This document shows, in pieces, positions 1 through 4,612 of a DNA stretch of 8,882 bases. Position 1 is the first letter of the stretch. Each line of letters opens with the position of its first letter. The stretch spans positions 1 to 8,882 of the forward strand of contig NZ_LSJI01000235.1 of the NCBI RefSeq assembly GCF_001557235.1. Direction: 5' to 3'. This DNA comes from Phenylobacterium sp. CCH9-H3. GTDB lineage: Bacteria; Pseudomonadota; Alphaproteobacteria; Caulobacterales; Caulobacteraceae. The notes beneath the pieces are model-generated. The model was not told the origin of the DNA. It worked only from the letters and a program-made list of their open reading frames with translations, and did not search any database. Position numbers and translations under genes: made by a program.

Positions 1-147
1 GGCCCAGAGCCCAAGGCCTCCGCCCAGGGTGAGCGCGCCCACCACGCCCGCGGCCATCATCCGGCCGGATGCGCCCGGGCGGCGACCGTCCGCCGGCGGC
101 GGTTCGGAGATCTCAAGCGGCCGGTCGTCGAAATCGTCCTGCGTCAT
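1..147 (-). CDS. Partial hypothetical membrane protein (N-terminal 49 residues)
   Basis: This minus-strand gene begins with ATG at 147-145 and runs off the left edge of the window, so only 49 codons are visible. The start is supported by a strong AGGGGG ribosome binding site (155-160, read on minus) about seven bases upstream. Residues 1-29 form an acidic, proline-rich tail (begins MTQDDFDDRPLEISEPPPAD) that is probably cytoplasmic and ends in Arg-rich sequence (RRPGASGR). From residue 30 a Gly/Ala/Val/Leu-rich hydrophobic stretch (MMAAGVVGALTLGGGLGLWA) looks like the first part of a transmembrane segment or signal anchor. No family is recognisable from this fragment. The gene is divergent from the GNAT gene at 270. 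Its leader contains an inverted repeat that could pair with its ribosome binding site. The reading frame and start are fairly sure; the function is unknown. Confidence 0.7.
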   Translation of the reverse strand, partial: MTQDDFDDRPLEISEPPPADGRRPGASGRMMAAGVVGALTLGGGLGLWA

Positions 148-198
148 GCGAAGCCCCCTGGTACACGGGTCCCTCGACGCAGCGGGCAGGGGCTTCGC
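148..198 (-). promoter_or_regulatory. Inverted repeat masking the RBS of the left-edge gene
   Basis: GCGAAGCCCC at 148-157 and GGGGCTTCGC at 189-198 are perfect 10-bp inverted arms separated by 31 bases. On the minus-strand transcript the downstream arm sits directly against the ATG and contains most of the AGGGGG ribosome binding site. A folded leader would therefore block initiation. The repeat is seen in the sequence. A regulatory role is inference and requires transcription to begin upstream of 198. Confidence 0.4.
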
Positions 199-216
199 GA
201 CGGCGCACGCGCCGTC
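199..216. repeat. 18-bp palindrome, possible operator
   Basis: GACGGCGCACGCGCCGTC is a perfect 8-bp dyad with a 2-bp centre. It lies between two divergent genes and touches the upstream arm of the preceding inverted repeat. The tight centre suits a dimeric protein binding site better than an RNA hairpin, and no T-run follows on either strand, so it does not look like a terminator. No known operator family was recognised. Confidence 0.4.
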
Positions 217-269
217 CAGGTTCCACCCCAACCTCGAACTCTCTCCCAACTCCAGATTGAGGCAAAATC

Positions 270-809
270 GTGCCGTTGGAAATCCCCACTCTTGAGACCG
301 AACGCCTCATTCTGCGCGCGCCGGAGCCGGGCGATTTCGAGGCCTGGGCCGCGTTCTGCGCCGACGAGGAGGCCGCGCGCTTCATCGGCGGCAAGCAGGA
401 CCGCATCGGCGCCTGGCGGATCATGAGCGTCATGTCGGGCGCCTGGCTGGTGCGCGGGTTCTCGATGTTTTCGGTGGTGGAGAAGGCGAGCGGCCAGTGG
501 GTGGGGCGCGTGGGGCCCTGGCAGCCGGAGGGCTGGCCCGGGACCGAGGTGGGCTGGGGCATCGCGCGGGCCGCCTGGGGCAAGGGCTACGCCACCGAGG
601 CGGCGGCGGCGACCATCGACTGGGCCTTCGATGCGCTGGGCTGGACCGAGGTGATCCACACCATCGAGGCGGCCAACGTGAACTCCCAGCGCGTCGCCCA
701 GCGGCTGGGCTCGACGATCCTGCGCCAGGCCGTGCTGCCGCCGCCCATGAACGTGGCCGTGGACTGCTGGGGGCAGAGCCGGGCGGACTGGCTGGCGCGG
801 AGGCGCTGA
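270..809 (+). CDS. GNAT-family N-acetyltransferase, RimJ/RimL type
   Basis: This is a 179-residue acetyl-CoA-dependent N-acetyltransferase of the RimJ/RimL-like GNAT branch (Acetyltransf_3). These enzymes transfer an acetyl group to a protein N-terminus or a small amine; the substrate cannot be read from the sequence. The N-terminus shows the usual strand beginning TLETERLILRAPEPGDFEAW (residues 7-26). The acetyl-CoA pyrophosphate loop is AAWGKGYATEA (101-111), preceded by GWGIA (95-99). It is followed by the NVNSQRVAQRLG segment (136-147), which matches the family N-x-x-S-x-x-v-x-x-k-l-G pattern. Length is normal for the family. The start is GTG at 270 with GAGG at 259-262, seven bases upstream. 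It is a single-gene unit converging on the LytTR gene with four bases between the stop codons. No promoter could be assigned with confidence in 148-269. Confidence 0.93.
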   Translation: MPLEIPTLETERLILRAPEPGDFEAWAAFCADEEAARFIGGKQDRIGAWRIMSVMSGAWLVRGFSMFSVVEKASGQWVGRVGPWQPEGWPGTEVGWGIARAAWGKGYATEAAAATIDWAFDALGWTEVIHTIEAANVNSQRVAQRLGSTILRQAVLPPPMNVAVDCWGQSRADWLARRR

Positions 810-817
810 GGCCTCAG
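806..817. repeat. 12-bp palindrome across two convergent stop codons
   Basis: CTGAGGCCTCAG is a perfect palindrome that contains the TGA of the acetyltransferase (807-809) and the TGA of the LytTR gene (814-816 on minus). It has no loop and no T-run, so it is not a standard factor-independent terminator. The symmetry arises partly because both genes end in TGA. Confidence 0.5.
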
Positions 818-1581
818 ATCCAGCCGCGCTCGCGCAGCTGTCCGGCGTAGGTGCGGCTGACCGGGACTTCGGCGCCGCCCTTGAGCGTCAGCACGGCCCG
901 GCCGTCGCCGCGACGCGCGTCCGTGATGGCCTCGCGCGCCACCCACCACGAGCGGTGGACCTGGGCGCCCTCGACGCCCTCCAGTTCGGCGATGGCGTCC
1001 GCCAGGCGCAGGAGGATCAGGTCCTGGCCCTTGGAGGTGTGCAGGCGAAGGTAATGGTCCTCGGCCTCGACGGCCCAGATCTCGGCGCCGCGCAGCTTGA
1101 GCGGCAGCCGGTCCAGGAACTTGGGCGGACGGGGAGCGGCCTGGGTTTCGGGGGCCCGCCGCGCCTCCAGCAGCAGGTTTATGGCGGTGAGCGCCAGCGA
1201 GACCAGCAGCACCGGCCCGAACAGCATCCACATCCGGGCGAGCGGTATGCGGGTGTCGAACGCCCGGCTGCTGGCGAACCAGACCACCACGGTGAACGGC
1301 GCCGACATGACCAGGGCGGCGATCACCGCGTCCAGCCACAGCTTGCCGGTGCGCAGGCGGCCGTTGCGGAAGAATTGCCGGGCGAGGAAGGCGCCCCAGA
1401 CGTAGCCGACCAGCATCAGCCCCATCCAGTAGGCCAGGCGCGTCGACAGCGGCGCATCGCCAGTCCCGAAGGCGCCGGACAAGGCGAGGAACAGGCTGGA
1501 GGCCAGGGCCACCGCAAGGCCGCGCAGCCAGCCGCGCACCTCGTCATAGGGCCCCAGGCGCAGGAGCAGGCGCTGGATCAT
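814..1581 (-). CDS. Membrane-anchored LytTR-family DNA-binding transcriptional regulator
   Basis: This is a 255-residue regulator with an N-terminal membrane region and a C-terminal LytTR DNA-binding domain. Four hydrophobic segments lie at about residues 20-38, 50-68, 83-101 and 117-137. A short Arg/Pro-rich linker (141-156) leads to the LytTR domain at about 157-252. Its hallmarks are IWAVEAEDHYLRLHT (168-182), VHRSWWV (208-214) and VPVSRTY (239-245). There is no receiver or kinase domain, so the membrane part probably receives the signal or binds a partner. The ATG at 1581 is chosen because homologous proteins of this architecture start shortly before the first membrane segment. The frame is also open up to a GTG at 1662 (27 extra, low-complexity residues), so a longer form cannot be excluded. 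The ribosome binding site at 1581 is weak (GAGCGGCGG). It is divergent from the DUF2306 gene, which makes that gene its likely target. That link is inference. Confidence 0.88.
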   Translation of the reverse strand: MIQRLLLRLGPYDEVRGWLRGLAVALASSLFLALSGAFGTGDAPLSTRLAYWMGLMLVGYVWGAFLARQFFRNGRLRTGKLWLDAVIAALVMSAPFTVVVWFASSRAFDTRIPLARMWMLFGPVLLVSLALTAINLLLEARRAPETQAAPRPPKFLDRLPLKLRGAEIWAVEAEDHYLRLHTSKGQDLILLRLADAIAELEGVEGAQVHRSWWVAREAITDARRGDGRAVLTLKGGAEVPVSRTYAGQLRERGWI

Positions 1582-1647
1582 GCCGCCGCTCGCGAAGCGC
1601 CAACGGCGCCCTGCGGCCGTTCGCGAAGGCCCGCCGTCACTCGGCGC

Positions 1648-1729
1648 ATCTCCGCTCGCCACCGTTTCCGCCCGCCGTCATGTGCCGCTCGACCCGGCCG
1701 CGCGGAGGCGCCGGCCATCGAGCGGAGAT
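1648..1729. repeat. Perfect 11-bp inverted repeat in the LytTR/DUF2306 intergenic region
   Basis: ATCTCCGCTCG at 1648-1658 and CGAGCGGAGAT at 1719-1729 are exact inverted copies with a 60-bp spacer. The right arm contains the GGAG ribosome binding site (1724-1727) of the DUF2306 gene. The pair could be a two-site operator for a regulator that acts on both divergent genes, or an RNA stem that blocks DUF2306 translation. A third direct copy of the core CCGCTCG lies at 1685-1691 and a fourth at 1586-1592. Confidence 0.5.
1685..1725 (+). repeat. Hairpin-forming repeat overlapping the DUF2306 RBS
   Basis: CCGCTCGA (1685-1692) pairs perfectly with TCGAGCGG (1718-1725). After a small internal loop, GGCCG (1696-1700) pairs with CGGCC (1712-1716). 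The right arm includes half of the GGAG ribosome binding site, so this hairpin would compete with the longer 1648-1729 pairing for the same sequence. The pairing is seen; function is inferred. Confidence 0.35.
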
Positions 1730-1735
1730 AAAAGG

Positions 1736-2284
1736 ATGTCGTCTGTTTCGCAAACGCCGGCCCGCAAGCCGATGAGTTTCGGGGTGCGGTTCGGGATCGC
1801 CATGGCCGCGGTCGTGGGGATCGTCGGCCTGTCCCTGGGTGGGGCGTGGAAGGGCGTCGCCGCCCTGGCGCTTTCGGCCCGGCCGCACTGGCCGGACGTG
1901 GCGCTGTTCATGGGCCTCTCGCCCGCCATCAAGGTTCACCTCGTCGCGGCGGTGGCGGCGCTGCTGCTGGGCGGCGTGCTGATGACCGCGCGCAAGGGGC
2001 GGACCTTCCACCGGGTCGCCGGCTGGGTCTGGGTGGTCCTCGTCCTTCTCACGGCGGGGGCGACCCTGTTCATCACCAGCCTGAACCATGGGCGGTGGTC
2101 GCTGCTGCATCTGTTCACGGGCTGGGTGCTCATCGTCCTGCCGCTCGCGGTGATGTGGGCGAAGCGGCGGGAGGTCCAGCGGCATCGCAGGACGATGATG
2201 GGCCTGTTCTACGGCGGCTTCGCCATCAACCTGTTCATCGCCTTCATCCCCGGCCGGACCCTGTGGACGATGTTCCTGGGGTGA
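1736..2284 (+). CDS. DUF2306 family multi-pass membrane protein
   Basis: This 182-residue inner-membrane protein of unknown function matches the DUF2306 pattern. Hydrophobic segments lie at about residues 18-36, 65-83, 94-114, 122-141 and 156-172. Family hallmarks are KVHL (66-69), FHRVAGWVWV (91-100), a serine/histidine pair in SLLHLFTGW (122-130), and the C-terminal HRRTMMGLFYGG (150-161) leading to IPGR (171-174). The conserved histidines near membrane edges have suggested metal or haem contacts in such families, but no activity is established here. The start is ATG at 1736 with GGAG at 1724-1727, eight bases upstream. The frame is open further upstream, but that stretch lacks a comparable site and is Arg-rich and atypical. 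It is divergent from the LytTR regulator and upstream of sucC by 164 bases, with a separate sucC promoter between, so it is probably not part of the suc operon. Confidence 0.88.
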   Translation: MSSVSQTPARKPMSFGVRFGIAMAAVVGIVGLSLGGAWKGVAALALSARPHWPDVALFMGLSPAIKVHLVAAVAALLLGGVLMTARKGRTFHRVAGWVWVVLVLLTAGATLFITSLNHGRWSLLHLFTGWVLIVLPLAVMWAKRREVQRHRRTMMGLFYGGFAINLFIAFIPGRTLWTMFLG

Positions 2285-2365
2285 GCCCGCTCCCTCGGAG
2301 AGAGCAAGCTGTTGACCCGAGGTGACCTTCGTGCGCGCCAGGGCGGTTTTCGGCCGCTCACGCAG

Positions 2366-2393
2366 TTGTCATCCCGCGAGGGGGCGCTATAAG
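2366..2393 (+). promoter_or_regulatory. Probable housekeeping promoter of sucCDAB
   Basis: TTGTCAT at 2366-2372 and GCTATAAG at 2386-2393 are separated by 13 bases. The Caulobacter housekeeping consensus is TTGACGS-N10-14-GCTANAWC; the -10 element here matches at all but its last base. In ordinary hexamer terms this is TTGTCA-16 bp-TATAAG. Transcription would begin near 2400, giving a leader of about 50 bases before sucC. A weaker TTGACC at 2312-2317 has no matching -10. No CtrA-type TTAA-N7-TTAA site or GANTC methylation site occurs in 2285-2448. Confidence 0.6.
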
Positions 2394-2401
2394 CCGCCTC
2401 A

Positions 2402-2438
2402 CTCGCCGCCAGGGGCGAGCCTCCCTCGCAGTCGCCCC
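2402..2438 (+). promoter_or_regulatory. sucC leader with two mutually exclusive hairpins
   Basis: CTCGCC (2402-2407) can pair with GGCGAG (2414-2419). Alternatively GGGGCGA (2412-2418) can pair with TCGCCCC (2432-2438), just before the AAAGG ribosome binding site at 2440-2444. The central segment cannot be in both stems. The arrangement fills the predicted short leader. It does not match any riboswitch class I recognise, and it may be a by-product of GC content. Confidence 0.3.
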
Positions 2439-2448
2439 CAAAGGCCTC

Positions 2449-3648
2449 ATGAACATCCACGAACACCAAGCCAAAGCCGTCCTCGCGGAGTTCGGCGTGG
2501 CGGTCCCGCGCGGCTATCCCGCGTTCTCCGTCGACGAAGCGGTCGAAGCCGCCAACAAGCTCGGCGGGCCGGTCTTCGTCGTGAAGTCCCAGATCCACGC
2601 CGGCGGGCGCGGCAAGGGGCGCTTCGAGGGCCTTGGCCCCGACGCCAAGGGCGGGGTGCGGGTGGTCAAGAGCGTCGAGGACGTGAAGGCCAACGCCGCG
2701 GAGATGCTGGGCCGGGTGCTGGTGACGCACCAGACGGGGCCCAAGGGCAAGCAGGTGAACCGCCTCTACATCGAGGAAGGCGCCGCCATCGCCAAGGAAT
2801 TCTACCTGTCGCTGCTGGTGGACCGCGAAACGAGCCGGGTCTCGGTCGTGGCCTCCACCGAAGGCGGCATGGACATCGAGGAGGTCGCCCATTCGACCCC
2901 CGACAAGATCGTGACCTTCACCGTCGACCCGGCCACCGGCGTCTTCCCGCACCACGGCCGCACCCTGGCCGGCGCGCTGGGCCTGAAGGGCGACCTGGCC
3001 AAGCAGGCGGCCAAGCTGCTGGAGCAGCTCTATGCCGCCTTCGTCGCCAAGGACATGGCGATGCTGGAGGTCAACCCGCTGATCGTCACGGCCGACGACC
3101 AGCTGCGCGTCCTGGACGCCAAGGTCAGCTTCGACTCGAACGCCCTGTTCCGCCACAAGGACGTCGTCGCCCTGCGCGACGAGAGCGAGGAGGACCCGAA
3201 GGAGATCGAGGCCTCCAAGTACGACCTCAGTTACATCGCCCTGGACGGCGAGATCGGCTGCATGGTCAACGGCGCGGGCCTGGCCATGGCCACCATGGAC
3301 ATCATCAAGCTCTATGGCGCCGAGCCGGCCAACTTCCTCGACGTGGGCGGCGGCGCCAGCAAGGAGAAGGTCACCGCGGCCTTCAAGATCATCACCGCCG
3401 ACCCGAACGTGAAGGGCATCCTGGTCAATATCTTCGGCGGCATCATGCGCTGCGACATCATCGCCGAGGGCGTGGTGGCGGCCGTGAAGGAAATGGGCCT
3501 GAAGGTGCCGCTGGTGGTGCGCCTCGAGGGCACCAACGTCGAGCTGGGCAAGAAGATCATCAACGAGAGCGGCCTGAACGTGATCGCCGCCAACGACCTC
3601 TCGGATGGCGCCGAGAAGATCGTCAAGGCCGTGCGGGGCGCTGCGTAA
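2449..3648 (+). CDS. sucC: Succinyl-CoA synthetase (ADP-forming) subunit beta
   Basis: The beta subunit of succinate-CoA ligase works with SucD in the TCA cycle. It interconverts succinyl-CoA + ADP (or GDP) + phosphate and succinate + ATP (or GTP) + CoA in the cytoplasm. The 399-residue protein opens with the canonical MNIHEHQAK. The ATP-grasp domain covers about residues 2-230, with K46, the nucleotide loop GGRGKG (52-57), YIEE (107-110), the Mg-binding EVNP (207-210) and D223 in LDAK. The CoA-ligase domain follows, with [11 protein letters not shown] (274-284), DVGGGAS (298-304), the [10 protein letters not shown] phosphate-binding turn (327-336) and [13 protein letters not shown] (358-370). 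Length agrees with family members (388 in E. coli). ATG 2449 has AAAGG four bases upstream. It is the first gene of the operon and lies three bases before sucD. Confidence 0.99.
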   Translation: MNIHEHQAKAVLAEFGVAVPRGYPAFSVDEAVEAANKLGGPVFVVKSQIHAGGRGKGRFEGLGPDAKGGVRVVKSVEDVKANAAEMLGRVLVTHQTGPKGKQVNRLYIEEGAAIAKEFYLSLLVDRETSRVSVVASTEGGMDIEEVAHSTPDKIVTFTVDPATGVFPHHGRTLAGALGLKGDLAKQAAKLLEQLYAAFVAKDMAMLEVNPLIVTADDQLRVLDAKVSFDSNALFRHKDVVALRDESEEDPKEIEASKYDLSYIALDGEIGCMVNGAGLAMATMDIIKLYGAEPANFLDVGGGASKEKVTAAFKIITADPNVKGILVNIFGGIMRCDIIAEGVVAAVKEMGLKVPLVVRLEGTNVELGKKIINESGLNVIAANDLSDGAEKIVKAVRGAA

Positions 3649-3651
3649 GAC

Positions 3652-4530
3652 ATGTCGATCCTGATCAACAAGAACACCCGCGTCATCTGCCAGGGCATCA
3701 CCGGCGCCCAGGGCACCTTCCACTCGGAACAGGCCATCGCCTACGGGACGAAGATGGTCGGCGGCGTGACGCCCGGCAAAGGCGGCACGACCCACATCGG
3801 CCTGCCCGTCTACGACACCGTCGCCGAGGCGGTGAAGCAGACCGGCGCCGACGCCTCGGTGATCTATGTCCCGCCGCCCTTCGCCGCGGACTCGATCCTG
3901 GAAGCCATCGACGCCGAGGTCCCGCTGATCATCTGCATCACCGAGGGCATCCCGGTGGCCGATATGGTCAAGGTGAAGCGCTCGCTCAGCGGCTCGAAAT
4001 CCAGGCTGATCGGCCCGAATTGCCCCGGCGTGCTGACGCCGGGTGAGTGCAAAATCGGCATCATGCCGGGGAACATCTTCAAGAAGGGCTCGGTGGGCGT
4101 TGTTTCCCGCTCGGGCACCCTTACCTATGAAGCCGTTTTCCAGACCTCGCAGGTGGGTCTCGGCCAGACCACGGCCGTGGGCATCGGCGGGGACCCCGTG
4201 AAGGGCACCGAGTTCATCGACATGCTCGACATGTTCCTGAAGGACCCGGAGACCGAGTCGATCATCATGATCGGCGAGATCGGGGGTTCGGCCGAGGAAG
4301 ACGCGGCGGAATTCATCAAGAATTCACCGAACAAGAAGCCAATGGTCGGCTTTATCGCGGGACGCACCGCGCCGCCCGGGCGGCGCATGGGTCACGCGGG
4401 TGCGATCATCTCCGGCGGCAAGGGCGGCGCCGAAGACAAGATCGCGGCCATGGAAGCTGCGGGCATCCGCGTGTCGCCGTCCCCGGCGGCGCTCGGGACC
4501 ACGCTTCTGGATGTTTTGAAGGGCGCGTAA
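3652..4530 (+). CDS. sucD: Succinyl-CoA synthetase subunit alpha
   Basis: The alpha subunit binds CoA and carries the phosphorylated histidine of succinate-CoA ligase. The 292-residue protein has an N-terminal Rossmann CoA-binding domain with GITGAQG (15-21), [10 protein letters not shown] (36-45), YVPPPFAAD (72-80) and the GPNCPGV turn (121-127). The C-terminal ligase domain contains [13 protein letters not shown] (209-221), and the active-site His248 lies in [17 protein letters not shown] (244-260). All catalytic positions appear intact. The ATG follows the sucC stop by three bases and no good ribosome binding site is visible close by. Translation is therefore probably coupled to sucC, which suits a 1:1 complex. 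The stretch about 4020-4160 uses more T-ending codons than its neighbours and carries a strong in-gene stem-loop (4024-4043). Confidence 0.99.
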   Translation: MSILINKNTRVICQGITGAQGTFHSEQAIAYGTKMVGGVTPGKGGTTHIGLPVYDTVAEAVKQTGADASVIYVPPPFAADSILEAIDAEVPLIICITEGIPVADMVKVKRSLSGSKSRLIGPNCPGVLTPGECKIGIMPGNIFKKGSVGVVSRSGTLTYEAVFQTSQVGLGQTTAVGIGGDPVKGTEFIDMLDMFLKDPETESIIMIGEIGGSAEEDAAEFIKNSPNKKPMVGFIAGRTAPPGRRMGHAGAIISGGKGGAEDKIAAMEAAGIRVSPSPAALGTTLLDVLKGA

Positions 4531-4535
4531 GCGCC
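4522..4535 (+). promoter_or_regulatory. GNRA-type hairpin over the sucD stop codon
   Basis: GGCGC (4522-4526), loop GTAA (4527-4530) and GCGCC (4531-4535) form a perfect 5-bp GC stem with a GNRA-class tetraloop in the RNA. The loop contains the TAA stop codon of sucD. No T-run follows, so it is not a factor-independent terminator. An RNA-stability or processing boundary between sucCD and sucAB is a possible role, by inference. Confidence 0.4.
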
Positions 4536-4568
4536 ACACATTCGTATTGGGGCGGTCCGCGCTCGGCT

Positions 4569-4610
4569 CCTTCTTCCGAAGTCCGTGGGCCCGCCCGCGG
4601 AAGGCGAAGG
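4569..4610 (+). promoter_or_regulatory. Possible RBS-masking structure before sucA
   Basis: CCTTC (4569-4573) can pair with GAAGG (4606-4610), and TTCCG (4574-4578) with CGGAA (4598-4602), leaving a three-base bulge. This covers both candidate sucA ribosome binding sites, GGAAGG at 4599-4604 and AAGG at 4607-4610. The pairing is visible in the sequence. Whether it limits SucA translation relative to SucCD is unknown. Confidence 0.3.
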
Positions 4611-4612
4611 AC

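Noticed and set aside
29..295. Plus-strand 88-residue frame at the left edge
   Set aside because: It overlaps the well-supported minus-strand start at 147 and the GNAT start, has Pro/Arg/Ser-rich composition and no ribosome binding site or domain.
955..1731. 258-codon plus-strand frame opposite the LytTR gene
   Set aside because: Its Gln/Gly/Arg-rich translation is the antisense shadow of the regulator, whose domain motifs are clear on minus.
2336..2350. GC-rich stem followed by TTTT, possible terminator after DUF2306
   Set aside because: The stem is only four base pairs with a two-base loop and the T-run is just four bases, too weak to call.
2285..2448. Search for CtrA (TTAA-N7-TTAA) and CcrM (GANTC) sites upstream of sucC
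   Set aside because: Neither pattern is present, so cell-cycle control through these sites is not supported.
2209..3795. 528-codon open frame on the minus strand
   Set aside because: It is antisense to DUF2306, sucC and sucD, with the same His/Asp/Gly/Leu-rich mirror composition and no motif.
2322..4046. 574-codon plus-strand frame over sucC
   Set aside because: It is a shifted frame of sucC, Arg/Gly/Pro-rich, and crosses the sucC promoter and leader; sucC is unambiguous in its own frame.
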